From assembly GCF_002835935.1 (NCBI RefSeq), contig NZ_PJCF01000004.1, positions 186,001-250,000 of the forward strand: 64,000 bases of DNA, written 5' to 3'. The DNA comes from Paraglaciecola sp. MB-3u-78 (lineage in GTDB: Bacteria > Pseudomonadota > Gammaproteobacteria > Enterobacterales > Alteromonadaceae). Positions within the stretch are counted from its first letter, which is position 1. Each line of letters opens with the position of its first letter. Shown piece by piece: positions 44,908 through 56,067 of this stretch. The notes under the pieces were generated by a model. That model did no database searches. It was not told the DNA's origin and was given only the letters and a program-made list of their open reading frames with translations. The position numbers and the translations under genes were made by a program.

Positions 44908-46494
44908 TTAGACCCCTAGACTTGCCAAGTAACTCTCGTAGTCACCTTTGAAATCAACGATGCCATCTGGTTGCATGTCGATAATACGCGTAGCTACTGT
45001 GGATACAAATTCTCTATCATGACTGACAAAAACCAAAGTGCCTTTGTAATTTTCTAAAGCTAAGTTCAAAGACTCGATGGACTCCATATCTAAGTGGTTG
45101 GTAGGTTCATCCATCACTAATATATTGGGTTTTTGCAGCATTAATTTACCAAACAACATACGCCCTTGTTCACCACCTGAAATGACTTTGACTGATTTAT
45201 TGATGTCATGTTGCGAGAATAATAATCTACCCAAAGTACCGCGCATGATCTGTTCGTCGTCACCTTCTTGGGCCCATTGGTACATCCAATTCATCAGGGT
45301 TTTATCTTCTTCAAAATCAGCGGCATGATCCTGTGCATAATAACCAATGTTGCTGTTCTCAGACCATTTTACGCTACCGGCAGTTAAGTCCGTTTTACCC
45401 AATAAACATTTAAGTAAGGTTGTTTTGCCCACACCGTTTGGACCAATAATAGCCACTCTTTCGCCCACTTCGATCATCAGATCCAAGTTTTTGTATAGTT
45501 CTGTATCGTATGCCTTGGCTAAACCTTCTACTTCCACAGCTAATCGATGTAATTTTTTGGTTTCTTCAAAACGAATAAACGGGCTTTGACGACTAGAGGG
45601 TTTCACCTCATCCAATTGAATTTTATCAATCTGCCGTGCACGGGATGTGGCTTGTTTTGACTTTGATGCGTTTGCTGAGAAACGACTCACAAACGCTTTG
45701 AGCTCAGATATTTGTGCTTTTTTCTTGGCGTTGTCTGACAATAGCTGGTCACGAGATTGTGTGGCTGCTGTCATATATTCATCGTAGTTGCCTGGAAATA
45801 AACGAATTTCGCCGTAATCAATGTCTGCCATATGGCTACAAACAGAATTTAAAAAATGCCTATCATGAGAAATAATGATCATGGTGCAGTTACGTTCGTT
45901 CAGCACGGTTTCTAACCAGCGGATAGTGTTGATATCCAAGTTGTTGGTAGGCTCATCCAGCAACATAATGTCAGGGTCAGAAAATAATACTTGGGCAAGT
46001 AACACCCTAAGTTTCCAACCCGGCGCAATTTCGCTCATAGGACCAAAATGTTGCTCGACAGGAATACCCACGCCAATCAATAATTCACCGGCTCTAGATT
46101 CGGCAGTGTAACCATCCATTTCGGCAAATTCATTCTCTAAATCGGCCACTCTGATGCCGTCTTCTTCAGTCATTTCAGGATTGGAATATATTGCATCCCG
46201 TTCAATTTTAACTTTCCAAAGCTCACCATGACCCATAACAACAGTGTCAATAACACTGCAATCTTCGTAGGCAAATTGGTCTTGTTTTAGTTTCCCAATT
46301 CGTTCGCCTGGGTCGACAGACACATTGCCACCTGAAGGCTCTAAGTCACCACCAATTATTTTCATAAAGGTTGACTTACCACAACCATTTGCGCCAATTA
46401 GGCCATATTTATTGCCATTGCCAAATTTTGCTGAGACATTTTCAAATAAAGGCTTTTCGCCAAATTGGATTGTAATATTTGCAGTTGTTAGCAA
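44908..46494 (-). CDS. ybiT: ABC-F family ATPase YbiT
   Basis: A 528-residue soluble tandem ATP-binding protein of the ABC-F group (ribosome-associated translation factors), nearly collinear with E. coli YbiT (530). Domain 1 shows [15 protein letters not shown] and [10 protein letters not shown]. The linker has [19 protein letters not shown], and domain 2 has [15 protein letters not shown] and LSGGEQG-type [14 protein letters not shown], then [10 protein letters not shown]. The family alignment begins at TTG 46494 ([12 protein letters not shown]); ATG 46521 adds nine residues. A CATAAT box with an ACGCGCC discriminator lies at 46577-46589, but its -35 is poor. Confidence 0.93.
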   Translation of the reverse strand: MLTTANITIQFGEKPLFENVSAKFGNGNKYGLIGANGCGKSTFMKIIGGDLEPSGGNVSVDPGERIGKLKQDQFAYEDCSVIDTVVMGHGELWKVKIERDAIYSNPEMTEEDGIRVADLENEFAEMDGYTAESRAGELLIGVGIPVEQHFGPMSEIAPGWKLRVLLAQVLFSDPDIMLLDEPTNNLDINTIRWLETVLNERNCTMIIISHDRHFLNSVCSHMADIDYGEIRLFPGNYDEYMTAATQSRDQLLSDNAKKKAQISELKAFVSRFSANASKSKQATSRARQIDKIQLDEVKPSSRQSPFIRFEETKKLHRLAVEVEGLAKAYDTELYKNLDLMIEVGERVAIIGPNGVGKTTLLKCLLGKTDLTAGSVKWSENSNIGYYAQDHAADFEEDKTLMNWMYQWAQEGDDEQIMRGTLGRLLFSQHDINKSVKVISGGEQGRMLFGKLMLQKPNILVMDEPTNHLDMESIESLNLALENYKGTLVFVSHDREFVSTVATRIIDMQPDGIVDFKGDYESYLASLGV

Positions 46495-46638
46495 TGTCAG
46501 TACCCCAGTATTAATATTCAACTATCGTTTGCCACCACGTACCTTAAATTGATGACGTGTAAGATGGCAAAAATTCGGCGCGTATTATGCCATAAAAATT
46601 GCGGTATCGCTAAGGGAGCAATGGTTCTTTTTGATGTT

Positions 46639-48729
46639 TTAAGCTTTGCTTTTTAGCAACTCAGTTTTTAATCGGGCTAAATGACCGCGCATCAAACGAT
46701 GACATTGTTTAATGCTCAGAACTGACGTTCCAGTACTTTGCTTCTTCTGGTAGGTTAATCTTAAATAGAGTTGGGTTAGTTGAGAAAATGGGTCACTCAC
46801 TTTATGTGAGTAGTGTTCGTTAATGTGTTGACTAAACGCAGTCGGACCTTGCCAATTGGCCCTTTGGGTTCCTGCTTTTGCAAAGGCATGCAATGCTTTT
46901 ATATACAAATGTTGGGTTGTACCCAGACGATTTTGTAACCAATGAGGAAGAAAAAACAAGCTCAGTAACATACCGATAGTGAATACTATTCCTACTCCTA
47001 AGATAGATAAACGTTCTGGGGTTAACTTTCCTAAAATAGATTTGAATAGGTCGCGCTGCTTTTGGCTGTTAAATCCTAATACCCAACGACTCCAGTTGTA
47101 ATCTATATCTGCCAAAAAGAGTCGTATATTATTGAGCCAGACTATATTGGCTAGTCTGGCAAGAGAAAAGGGTGAATCAGCCAAAAAACTACCTTCTTCT
47201 AGCATCGCTTGTTGTAAACCAAATTCTATTCTATCCGGTGATACAAGGGCTGTAGGGTCTATTCGTTGCCAACCCGCATTATCACTCCATGTTTCTACCC
47301 ACGCATGTGCATCGTATTGGTAGATACTCAAATAAGGCGATTTTCCGTTATTTTCTACTAATTCACCGCCTTGATAACCTGTCACTATGCGGGCAGGAAT
47401 ACCACCTAATCTTAGGGCATAGGCCAATGCGCTGGCGTAGTGGCTGCAAAAACCTGCTTGATTATCAAATAAGAAGCGGTCAACCGGATCTACCAGCATA
47501 ACATCAGGTCGTAAGGTATAAACAAAGGGGTTGTCAATAAAGTGACTTAACACTGCTTCTACAAATTTGTTGTTGTCTTGGAATTTTGCGCGCAAGTTAC
47601 TGACCCATTCTCGCGTTCTGTTGTTGCCCGTTTCAGGTAACCTCAGATTAATTTGTTTGTCGGTTACGGTAAGTGCTTGATTGGCCAATGCTTCAGGGTA
47701 TGAACGCACCGCGTATTGATATTTGCTCACCACAGGTTGGCGATTAAACAACAGAAAGTCACTGCTTTGCATTATATTTCTTCGGCTTTGGGTATCTGCC
47801 GGCACAGCTATGTCTAATGCAAACAACCAAGGTTGATTGGTAGGCTCGGCGATCACCTCATAATCAAAAAAAGGGCCGGTCAATTTAGGCTTAAATTGCT
47901 GTTTTGTTTTTAATTGAAATTCTCGCAACTTGTGACGATAGGCATGGACTTTCCACGTTTTTCCATCAAAGTCTTCCATCACAATGGCGCGCCAATATCT
48001 ACGCCGGGCTATTGGCGGCGTGTCTTCGAATGTTGCTCGAAACGCCAATTCGCTTGATTGAGAAAGGGTTGCGATATCGCCTGGGGTGATTTGTTCTGAG
48101 AGTCCTGTTTGCGCACCTTTGGATTTTGGGGTGTGCCACAGTGGTGATAACTGGGGCAGAACCAAAAACATTAACAAGCCTATTGGTAAAGCCTGTAAGC
48201 TTAGTATAGAAACGGTTTTTAATTGTTTGTGCATAGTGTTTGAAGGGGCGTGATAACAAGCCAAACTTAATAACAGCGCCATACACATCAAGGCATAAAA
48301 TAGACTAAAACCTATAGACTGATTAAAAATAAAACCGCAGCCAATCAAAAAAAACAAACTAATGACTAACTGATACACGTCTTTTTGACTGCGCATTTGC
48401 ATCAGTTTTAAGGCACAGGCGAGGATTAATAAATTAACCATTCCAAATAATAAACCGTCACTTAAAGCTGAGTAAATTAATCCTAGGATACTTAACACCG
48501 CTAATAAGTTTAAGGTACGAATCGACGGTAGGTGTCTGTAATAATTGTAGTAAATTGCGCCTCTGATTACCGCGGCGCAGGCAACCAATAACAATATCCA
48601 AATAAGTATCGAAGCAAAAAGACTAAAACTGACACATACCAATATCGCCGCCAATAATAACAATGCAATATTTTTAGAGGACTGCGGGGTGCCTTGATTT
48701 TTAAGTTTTTGTTGCAACCTGATAAACAT
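46639..48729 (-). CDS. TgpA-like transglutaminase (DUF3488) membrane protein
   Basis: A 696-residue inner-membrane protein. About six N-terminal membrane helices (DUF3488 region, residues 20-200) precede a periplasmic transglutaminase-core domain. Its triad is visible as Cys in NQAGFCSHYASALAYAL, His in YDAHAWVETW and Asp in GWQRIDPTALV. One more membrane helix (about 570-590) and a DUF4129-like cytoplasmic tail follow. P. aeruginosa TgpA is essential; its substrate is unknown. It is last in the moxR-DUF58-tgpA operon, 2 bp after the DUF58 gene. Confidence 0.92.
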   Translation of the reverse strand: MFIRLQQKLKNQGTPQSSKNIALLLLAAILVCVSFSLFASILIWILLLVACAAVIRGAIYYNYYRHLPSIRTLNLLAVLSILGLIYSALSDGLLFGMVNLLILACALKLMQMRSQKDVYQLVISLFFLIGCGFIFNQSIGFSLFYALMCMALLLSLACYHAPSNTMHKQLKTVSILSLQALPIGLLMFLVLPQLSPLWHTPKSKGAQTGLSEQITPGDIATLSQSSELAFRATFEDTPPIARRRYWRAIVMEDFDGKTWKVHAYRHKLREFQLKTKQQFKPKLTGPFFDYEVIAEPTNQPWLFALDIAVPADTQSRRNIMQSSDFLLFNRQPVVSKYQYAVRSYPEALANQALTVTDKQINLRLPETGNNRTREWVSNLRAKFQDNNKFVEAVLSHFIDNPFVYTLRPDVMLVDPVDRFLFDNQAGFCSHYASALAYALRLGGIPARIVTGYQGGELVENNGKSPYLSIYQYDAHAWVETWSDNAGWQRIDPTALVSPDRIEFGLQQAMLEEGSFLADSPFSLARLANIVWLNNIRLFLADIDYNWSRWVLGFNSQKQRDLFKSILGKLTPERLSILGVGIVFTIGMLLSLFFLPHWLQNRLGTTQHLYIKALHAFAKAGTQRANWQGPTAFSQHINEHYSHKVSDPFSQLTQLYLRLTYQKKQSTGTSVLSIKQCHRLMRGHLARLKTELLKSKA

Positions 48730-48731
48730 CC

Positions 48732-49820
48732 TTAGGGGCTCGCTTCAGTAAAGTTGGCTAATGCAAGTAAACAAGCGAGTCGATGCCCAGCACCACTATT
48801 GGGTGCAATACATTGTGGGCCTAGATCTAATCCAAAGGTTCGTTGGGTTCGGCTCAACTCAATTACCTGATAACACAATTCACCAAGCTCTTTGTCTAGA
48901 GCAATTTTGTCTAAGGCTAGATTATCCAACTCTGTGTCCAACACTATACTGGGGGATAAGGCTTTATTTTTATAATCCGTAGATAGTTTAAGCCAACCTA
49001 TTTGATTGCTAATAGAAGAAAATTGTTTGCTAACCATACCTCGCCCCTTAGCCAGTTGTTTCCATGCGACATGGTTTAACGGTTCGCCTACTTGGTATGC
49101 TTTTAAATGAGAAAAATCATCGTGACCGGCTTGTTCATTGGCTATTCCACCACTTTTTTTAGCACTATTATTATCATTAATATGCAGTTGTATCTCGCAA
49201 GGTAAGGGTTTGGGAAAAACAGTGATTTCGTGAATAAAAGCCAAATGTGTCCAACAACGGTACAAGCCCAAAGGATAAAAGCTTTGAACTGTGACTCTAG
49301 ATAATGTCAATTTTCCTCTTTGATGACACTTTTGGCTTAAATATATTGGATTAGTCAATGCATCTGCATCTACTTCAGTACTTTGTTGATCATGTCGAAA
49401 TTTGGTTTTTTTTGTGGATTTATGCTGATTAGTTTGGAACTTAAAATGTAACAGTCCTTTTGTCGCAGATTTAGCACGGTTGTTGTTATCGATGTTGGCA
49501 TTTAACCACAAAGGTATCTGCAAATTATCACCTACAAATACTTCATGGCACTTACCAATTTGTAAATCGATACGGGCAAAGTTGATATAGCTAGCTAATA
49601 AGTTGACTAAAAATATTGCCAATAAAAAATAACACAGTAACAACATCAAGTTATTTTGATAGTTAGTGCCAAGCAAAAATAGCAGTACGCACAAAGACAA
49701 AAATAATAGGCCAAATTTAGCTGGGAAAATAAAAATGTTGTGATGGTTTAAGTGATGTTGCGAGGCTGCAGGGATGCGTTTATTTAACCATTTGTTCCAG
49801 TAACTTTGTAGTAAGGTCAT
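48732..49820 (-). CDS. DUF58 domain protein
   Basis: A 362-residue protein with two N-terminal membrane helices (about 30-75) and a C-terminal DUF58 (von Willebrand A-like) region. The latter contains DDFSHLKAYQVGEPLNHVAWKQLA, which resembles the family signature DxRxYxxGDxxRxIxWK-type stretch. The middle segment (about 115-160) is rich in Lys and Asn and is less conserved. DUF58 proteins act with MoxR ATPases. It sits 8 bp after moxR. Confidence 0.88.
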   Translation of the reverse strand: MTLLQSYWNKWLNKRIPAASQHHLNHHNIFIFPAKFGLLFLSLCVLLFLLGTNYQNNLMLLLCYFLLAIFLVNLLASYINFARIDLQIGKCHEVFVGDNLQIPLWLNANIDNNNRAKSATKGLLHFKFQTNQHKSTKKTKFRHDQQSTEVDADALTNPIYLSQKCHQRGKLTLSRVTVQSFYPLGLYRCWTHLAFIHEITVFPKPLPCEIQLHINDNNSAKKSGGIANEQAGHDDFSHLKAYQVGEPLNHVAWKQLAKGRGMVSKQFSSISNQIGWLKLSTDYKNKALSPSIVLDTELDNLALDKIALDKELGELCYQVIELSRTQRTFGLDLGPQCIAPNSGAGHRLACLLALANFTEASP

Positions 49821-49828
49821 AACCGAGC

Positions 49829-50794
49829 CTAGGCTGCAATAGGATCGATAGCTTCGAGCAAGGTTTTGCTTAAACTGCCTTGAGAGCTGAAGTCGCTTGA
49901 AGCACTCCGTAATCGATGTTCCGCTACTGCCGGGAGTATGGCTTGCACATCTTCTGGAATGATGAAATCTCTGTTATTGATAAAGGCCCACGCTTTAGCT
50001 GAGCTTAGCAAAGCTTTAGTTGCACGTGGTGATAGTGGGTTGGCGAATTGGTTGCTTTCGCGGCTAAACGTGACCAAACGTAATATGTAATTGAGTAATT
50101 CATCTGAGGCATGTACTCGTCTGGCTGCCTCCTGTAATTCAATAAAATCGGCTATACTCATTACCGTTTCAACATCATGTTGCACGCCACCTAACTGAGT
50201 CTTTAACATGCTTTTTTCTGCTTCTTTGTCTGGATATCCCAACTGAATACGCATTAAAAAACGGTCCAATTGAGACTCGGGTAGAGGATAAGTGCCTGAT
50301 TGATGCATGGGGTTTTGTGTGCCAATCACAAAAAACGGTGAGGGCAGTAGACGGGTTTTACCGTCCAAACTGACTTGTCTTTCTTCCATGGCTTCAAGCA
50401 AGGCACTTTGCGTTTTCGGGCTAGCTCGATTAATTTCATCGGCTAGCACCAGTTGATTAAAAATAGGCCCTGGGTGAAAGCGAAAAGTTTGTTCGTTGTT
50501 ATCATAAATGTTGATCCCCAACATGTCTGCTGGCAATAAATCTGATGTGAATTGGATACGAGAATATTCCAAACCTAGTACTTTGGCCAAAGTATGTGAA
50601 AGGGTGGTTTTCCCCATACCGGGTAAATCTTCGATTAACAAATGGCCATTAGCTAACAAACATGTCAGTGCCAATTTAACCTGTTGTTGTTTGCCAATTA
50701 ACACCTGACAGGATTGCTCTATGGCCATAGCGAATTTGTTGTGCAGCATAGGGTAATGGGTATCCGGTGGATTTAATAGATTGTACGAATCCAT
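49829..50794 (-). CDS. MoxR family AAA+ ATPase
   Basis: A 321-residue AAA ATPase. Walker A is IEDLPGMGKTTLSH, Walker B is LVLADEINRASPKTQSALLEAMEE, and sensor 1 is FFVIGTQNPMHQSGTYPLPE. MoxR proteins are thought to act as chaperones that activate or assemble partners carrying VWA/DUF58 domains. Here the partner and a transglutaminase follow at once, the common three-gene set in gammaproteobacteria. The promoter should lie in the 131 bp shared with divergent seqA. Confidence 0.93.
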   Translation of the reverse strand: MDSYNLLNPPDTHYPMLHNKFAMAIEQSCQVLIGKQQQVKLALTCLLANGHLLIEDLPGMGKTTLSHTLAKVLGLEYSRIQFTSDLLPADMLGINIYDNNEQTFRFHPGPIFNQLVLADEINRASPKTQSALLEAMEERQVSLDGKTRLLPSPFFVIGTQNPMHQSGTYPLPESQLDRFLMRIQLGYPDKEAEKSMLKTQLGGVQHDVETVMSIADFIELQEAARRVHASDELLNYILRLVTFSRESNQFANPLSPRATKALLSSAKAWAFINNRDFIIPEDVQAILPAVAEHRLRSASSDFSSQGSLSKTLLEAIDPIAA

Positions 50795-50925
50795 ATTTTA
50801 GCGCAAATAACGCACGTTTTCGGTGGTTTAGCTAATACTTGTGTATGAAATGGAATTAAACGATGAATTGATTGCGTCAATCCGTATAATATTAGTCATG
50901 TGCACCGTTTAAAAAAAATAATCTC

Positions 50926-51492
50926 ATGAAAAGTATTCAAATAGAAGATGATCTTTACCACTTTATTGCTTCACAGACACAAGATATCGGCGAAAGTGCA
51001 TCAGATATTTTACGTCGTTTAGTTATGCCTGAGTCGCTGCTTAACCCAAAGCAAGGAAGTAGTGCTGATGAGCCCCAGCCTGTCTACGCTATAGATAATG
51101 ATGAAAGTGATGTTAAAAGCGCCGAGCAAGTTTGTCAGGCAGCGGCTGTGTTTAGCGAACTTGAAGGGCAACAGTTGCAAGCTATTCCTAAGATGGTGGA
51201 GAGATGGTTGTTGGTATTATCCATTATCCACAAATATCATACCCAGCAATTTACTAAAGTATTGGGCATGAGTGGACGTAATAGAACCTATTTTGCCACC
51301 GACAAAGACACGCTATTAGCGACCGGCAGTAGTACTAACCCTAAAAATGTGCCTGGCTCAGAATATTGGGTGATCACCAATAACAATACTGTAAAGAAAA
51401 TCAATATGCTCAAAGAAGTCGCTGAGCAGGTGGGTTTTAACTTATCTGAAATTGAACAATTGATTGCAATACTTGCCCCTGAACATGTTTAA
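50926..51492 (+). CDS. seqA: Replication initiation negative regulator SeqA
   Basis: A 188-residue SeqA, which binds hemimethylated GATC sites and sequesters new origins. The N-terminal oligomerisation helix-strand is MKSIQIEDDLYHFIASQTQ then ASDILRRLV. The C-terminal DNA-binding domain has SGRNRTYFATDKDTLLATGSSTNPKNVPGS. The linker is acidic and variable. It implies a Dam-methylating host. It lies 18 bp before pgm, the conserved seqA-pgm pair. Confidence 0.95.
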   Translation: MKSIQIEDDLYHFIASQTQDIGESASDILRRLVMPESLLNPKQGSSADEPQPVYAIDNDESDVKSAEQVCQAAAVFSELEGQQLQAIPKMVERWLLVLSIIHKYHTQQFTKVLGMSGRNRTYFATDKDTLLATGSSTNPKNVPGSEYWVITNNNTVKKINMLKEVAEQVGFNLSEIEQLIAILAPEHV

Positions 51493-51510
51493 TAAAAATT
51501 AAGGATCATT

Positions 51511-53163
51511 ATGGCTCTACATCCAGAAGCAGGAAAACCCGCTAGTAAACAACAGTTGGTCAACGTTGCTAAGTTGACTAGCGCCTATTACACCCATCAA
51601 CCAACAAAAGGTGATAGAACTCAAGCTGTCACTTTTGGTACGTCAGGACATCGTGGTAGTGCATTTTTAAACACCTTTAACGATATGCATATCGCTGCTA
51701 TTTGTCAGGCGTTAGCTGAATTTCGAAAGGACCAAAATATTACGGGTCCTTTATATATGGGCATGGACACCCATGCTTTATCTGAAGCGGCGTTTTCAAC
51801 CGCTGTCGAAGTATTAGCAGCAAACGGCGTTTCTCTGGTAGTCCAAGAGAAACGAGGTTATACCCCTACACCCGTGATTTCCCATGCTATTTTGCAGCAT
51901 AATGCCGACTCTTCAAAAGACCGAGCTGATGGTGTGGTAATCACCCCATCACATAACCCGCCAGAAGATGGCGGGTTTAAGTATAACCCACCTCACGGTG
52001 GACCCGCAGACAGCGATGTAACCAATCTTATTCAGCAACGTGCCAATGAGATCATCAGCAATGACATGGCTGATGTGCAACGTATGAGTTTAGCCGCCGC
52101 CTATGACTCTGATTATGTAACAGAAATTGATTTTTCTGAGGATTACATTGCGCAGCTTGACCAAGTAATTGATATGCAAGCCATTGCCAAGGCGGGATTA
52201 GTTTTAGGCACAGATCCACTTGGCGGTGCAGGTTTAGGCTACTGGGACAAAATAGCCGAGCGTTATGGGATCAACATCGAAGTGGTTAACCGTAATGTTG
52301 ATCAGCAATTTGGCTTTATGCGCCGAGATAAGGATGGAAAAATCCGTATGGACTGCTCATCACCTTATGCCATGGCCGGTTTGATTGATTTAAAAGACAA
52401 GTTTGATGTGGCCTTTGGCAACGATCCTGATTTTGACCGGCACGGCATAGTCACCCCTAAAAGTGGCTTAATGAATCCAAATCATTATTTAGCTGTGGCC
52501 ATTCAATACTTATTTCAACACCGAACAGATTGGCCAAAAAATATCAAAGTCGGTAAAACCTTAGTGTCCAGTAGTATGATTGACCGTGTGGTGGAAAGCC
52601 TAGGCCGTGAATTGGCTGAAATGCCAGTAGGGTTTAAATGGTTCGTGCAAGGTTTACTGAATAGCGAAATCGGTTTTGCCGGCGAAGAAAGTGCTGGCGG
52701 TATATTTTTACGTCGAAATGGCAAACCATGGGCAACCGACAAAGACGGGATCATCATGTGTTTATTGGCGGCTGAAATTATTGCTGTTACAGGTAAAGAT
52801 CCTGGCGAACATTATCAAGCACTTACCGAGCAATTTTCATCACCTGTGTATACGCGTATTGATGTAGCTGCCAATCATGCCCAGAAACAAGTATTAAGCA
52901 AAATGGACAAAAGTGTTATCCAATCCACCGAGCTTGCAGGTGAAACTATCACCAATATTCAAACTCACGCTTCGGGTAACAATGCGGCCATTGGAGGAGT
53001 GAAAGTCAGCACTGAAAATGGCTGGTTTGCAGCGCGCCCATCTGGCACTGAAGAAATCTATAAAATATACGCAGAAAGTTTTAGTGGTTCTGAACATCTT
53101 GATTTATTAGTAAGCGAAGCCCAATTACTGGTCGAACAAGTGTTTAAAGCCGCAAATGTGTAA
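51511..53163 (+). CDS. pgm: Phosphoglucomutase, alpha-D-glucose specific
   Basis: A 550-residue phosphohexomutase interconverting glucose 1- and 6-phosphate. The phosphoserine loop is [19 protein letters not shown], the metal loop is [13 protein letters not shown], the sugar-binding loop is [13 protein letters not shown] and the phosphate-binding loop is [16 protein letters not shown]. It is probably co-transcribed with seqA and functions with glgP, whose product is its substrate. A terminator follows at 53195. Confidence 0.96.
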   Translation: MALHPEAGKPASKQQLVNVAKLTSAYYTHQPTKGDRTQAVTFGTSGHRGSAFLNTFNDMHIAAICQALAEFRKDQNITGPLYMGMDTHALSEAAFSTAVEVLAANGVSLVVQEKRGYTPTPVISHAILQHNADSSKDRADGVVITPSHNPPEDGGFKYNPPHGGPADSDVTNLIQQRANEIISNDMADVQRMSLAAAYDSDYVTEIDFSEDYIAQLDQVIDMQAIAKAGLVLGTDPLGGAGLGYWDKIAERYGINIEVVNRNVDQQFGFMRRDKDGKIRMDCSSPYAMAGLIDLKDKFDVAFGNDPDFDRHGIVTPKSGLMNPNHYLAVAIQYLFQHRTDWPKNIKVGKTLVSSSMIDRVVESLGRELAEMPVGFKWFVQGLLNSEIGFAGEESAGGIFLRRNGKPWATDKDGIIMCLLAAEIIAVTGKDPGEHYQALTEQFSSPVYTRIDVAANHAQKQVLSKMDKSVIQSTELAGETITNIQTHASGNNAAIGGVKVSTENGWFAARPSGTEEIYKIYAESFSGSEHLDLLVSEAQLLVEQVFKAANV

Positions 53164-53194
53164 ATAATAAATCCAAATTGATAATGAAATGTAC

Positions 53195-53233
53195 AAATCA
53201 TAGGTATTATTATGTGAATACCTATGATTTTTT
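53195..53233 (+). terminator. Terminator after pgm
   Basis: Stem AAATCATAGGTATT/AATACCTATGATTT (14 bp, 8-nt loop) followed by a T-run. It separates pgm from glgP. Confidence 0.85.
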
Positions 53234-53389
53234 GAATATTTAACGTTTATTTAACAAACTATTGCAGAAAATCCTGCTAAAACTACCTCATTAAATTTAT
53301 CTGTAATTTTATTACGTCATTTAAATCCTGATCTAGACAAAATACCTCAGGGTAAGTGACATCTGAATAAAGCTAATTTGAGGTGTGAT

Positions 53390-55861
53390 ATGAGTGCAAA
53401 AAATACATTTTCTAAACCATCTTCTTTACCAAAAAATACTATAAAAGATGCAATTGTTAGACATTTACATTGTTCATTAGGCACCGACGAAAATAAAGCA
53501 AACAACCACGCTTGGTGGAAAGCCACTTGCGCCTCAGTACAGGAACATGTGTTGGAGCAACTGCGTAAAACTCAAAAATCACATTATTTAAATGATACTC
53601 GTGCGGTACATTATTTTTCCGCAGAGTTTTTAATGGGCCGTTTAATGTCCAACAACCTGCACAATTTAGGTTTGTTCGAACAAACCGATCAAGCCTTAAA
53701 AGAACTAGGTGTTAACCTCACTGACATTATGGAAGAAGAGCCGGATATGGCGTTGGGTAATGGCGGTTTGGGGCGTTTAGCCGCATGTTTTATTGATTCA
53801 CTGGCAACACTTGATATGCCAGCTGTGGGATATGGTTTACATTATGAACATGGTTTATTCCGTCAAGAAATCAAAAATGGTGAACAAATAGAGCGTCCAG
53901 ATAGCTGGCGTGATTACGGCAACCCATGGGAAATATGTCGCCCAGAGTCAATCCAAGAAATTCCCTTGTATGGCTATGTTGAAACCAAATATGGTGAGAA
54001 TGGTGAAATTAAAAAAGAATGGCATCCAGGGTTGATTGTTAAAGGGTTACCTTGGGATATTCCAGTAGTGGGCTATGGTGGTAAAACGGTGAATGTTTTG
54101 CGTTTATGGCAAAGCCAAGCGTCAGATTATTTTAACTGGGATGTATTTAACGCCGGTGGATATGTAGATGCACAGAAAGAAAACGTGCAAGCTGAGACGA
54201 TTTCTAAAGTCTTGTACCCCAATGATGAAACTGAAGCGGGTAAAGAGTTACGTTTAATTCAACAATATTTCTTTAGTGCCTGTTCACTAAAAGATATTAT
54301 TCGCCGCTATAAAAGAGCTCACGGAGATGATTGGAGCCGTTTTTCCAGTCAAGTGGTGATCCAATTGAACGACACCCATCCCGCTATTGCCATACCTGAA
54401 TTGATGCGAATTTTGTTAGACAGAGCTGAGCTCAATTGGGACAGTGCATGGAAGATTTGTAGTAAAACATTTGCCTACACCAATCATACGTTATTACCCG
54501 AAGCGCTAGAAAAATGGCCTGCTCGTATGTTTAAAAAAATTCTACCAAGACACTTAGAAATCATTTACGAAATTAATCACCACTTTATGAGTGAAGTAGA
54601 AAAAGTATGGCCGGGTGATAATGTCATAAAGCAGAAGTTATCGATCATCGAAGAGGGTAACGAAAAGATGATACGCATGGGTAACTTGTCGGTGATTGGG
54701 TCTTTTGCTGTTAACGGTGTAGCTGAAATTCATTCGGCGTTAGTGAAGAAAAACCTGTTCCCCGAATTTCATGAAATGTGGCCAAATAAATTAACCAACG
54801 TCACCAACGGTATTACACCGCGTCGCTGGTTAAAGGCATGTAATCCTAAATTATCTGCCTTGATAGATGAAAAAATTGGTAATGATTGGCCGTTGCATCT
54901 AGAAAAACTAGAGCAACTGAGTCAGTTTGCTGACAATGCTAAGTTTCAAAAACAATTTATGAAAATAAAGCATGAAAATAAAGTGGCGCTGGCAAAAGAG
55001 GTGTTAGCGTTAACGGGTATAGAAATTAATCCTAAAGCTATCTTTGATGTGCAAATTAAACGGTTACATGAGTATAAACGCCAACATCTCAACCTTTTAC
55101 ATATCATGGCGCTTTATCGTCGTTTGTTAGAAAACCCTAATTACGACATGCAACCTAGGGTCTTTTTATTCGGCGCTAAAGCCGCACCTGGCTATAAATT
55201 AGCGAAAGACATTATTTATGCAATCAACCAAGTGGCTGAAAAAGTGAATAATGACAAACGGGTAAACGGCAAAATCAAAGTGGTGTTTTTACCTAATTAT
55301 CGGGTCAGTTTGGCCGAGAAAATCATCCCCGCTGCTGATGTTTCTGAACAAATTTCTACTGCTGGCTTAGAAGCCTCAGGTACAGGAAATATGAAGTTAT
55401 CATTAAACGGTGCATTAACCGTGGGCACGTTAGACGGCGCGAATATTGAGATCGCAGAAGAGGTCGGTGATGAAAATATTTTCATTTTTGGTCTAAACGT
55501 AGATGAAGTGCATGAACTTGATAAAGTGGGCTACAATCCTTTTGACTTCTATTACAACAATAAAGAAATTAAAGCAGTTTTAGATTGGCTTGAAACTGAT
55601 TATTTCACACCAGGTAAACCTGGTGCATTAGCATCCCTAAAGTATAGTCTGTTAGAGGGGGGAGACCCTTACAAAGTGTTGGCTGATTTTGAGTCCTATT
55701 CCGATGCACAGCAAAAAGCCGATAAGGCTTATGGTGATAAATCCGGCTGGGCAAAAATGGCAATACTCAATACCGCACGTATGGGAAAATTTACTTCAGA
55801 TCGTTCAATTAAGGATTATGTCGAAAAAATTTGGCAATTAGAGCCATGTACAGTAGAGTAA
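53390..55861 (+). CDS. glgP: Glycogen/starch/alpha-glucan phosphorylase
   Basis: An 823-residue GT35 phosphorylase releasing glucose 1-phosphate from glycogen or maltodextrin. Visible are [39 protein letters not shown] and [11 protein letters not shown]. The PLP-binding [17 protein letters not shown] is followed by [13 protein letters not shown] 53390 has GAGGTG upstream. No other glg genes are within the window, but pgm lies next upstream, so the product can enter glycolysis directly. Confidence 0.96.
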   Translation: MSAKNTFSKPSSLPKNTIKDAIVRHLHCSLGTDENKANNHAWWKATCASVQEHVLEQLRKTQKSHYLNDTRAVHYFSAEFLMGRLMSNNLHNLGLFEQTDQALKELGVNLTDIMEEEPDMALGNGGLGRLAACFIDSLATLDMPAVGYGLHYEHGLFRQEIKNGEQIERPDSWRDYGNPWEICRPESIQEIPLYGYVETKYGENGEIKKEWHPGLIVKGLPWDIPVVGYGGKTVNVLRLWQSQASDYFNWDVFNAGGYVDAQKENVQAETISKVLYPNDETEAGKELRLIQQYFFSACSLKDIIRRYKRAHGDDWSRFSSQVVIQLNDTHPAIAIPELMRILLDRAELNWDSAWKICSKTFAYTNHTLLPEALEKWPARMFKKILPRHLEIIYEINHHFMSEVEKVWPGDNVIKQKLSIIEEGNEKMIRMGNLSVIGSFAVNGVAEIHSALVKKNLFPEFHEMWPNKLTNVTNGITPRRWLKACNPKLSALIDEKIGNDWPLHLEKLEQLSQFADNAKFQKQFMKIKHENKVALAKEVLALTGIEINPKAIFDVQIKRLHEYKRQHLNLLHIMALYRRLLENPNYDMQPRVFLFGAKAAPGYKLAKDIIYAINQVAEKVNNDKRVNGKIKVVFLPNYRVSLAEKIIPAADVSEQISTAGLEASGTGNMKLSLNGALTVGTLDGANIEIAEEVGDENIFIFGLNVDEVHELDKVGYNPFDFYYNNKEIKAVLDWLETDYFTPGKPGALASLKYSLLEGGDPYKVLADFESYSDAQQKADKAYGDKSGWAKMAILNTARMGKFTSDRSIKDYVEKIWQLEPCTVE

Positions 55862-55917
55862 ATTTTTATACTTAGGCGATTTAAGACAAATTATAGGGTA
55901 ATTTCACCTAGATTAAC

Positions 55918-55950
55918 AAAAGCTCAAACAAGTGTTTGAGCTTTTGTTGT
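55918..55950 (+). terminator. Terminator after glgP
   Basis: Stem AAAAGCTCAAA/TTTGAGCTTTT with a 6-nt loop, followed by GTTGTT. It lies 57 bp beyond the glgP stop. Confidence 0.8.
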
Positions 55951-56067
55951 TATAAAATTAGGGAAAATACTCTAGCTAAAGTATTATTCTTTAGTCTATT
56001 TTCGTAAGTATTAGCATCGACCATTGAGAAATAGTTCAGTGGATATATAACGGGCGATAAATTTTTA

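Noticed and set aside
46639-50794. MoxR-DUF58-transglutaminase operon as a novel defence system
   Set aside because: This three-gene set is widespread in gammaproteobacteria and all three members look standard, with no nuclease or sensor domain.
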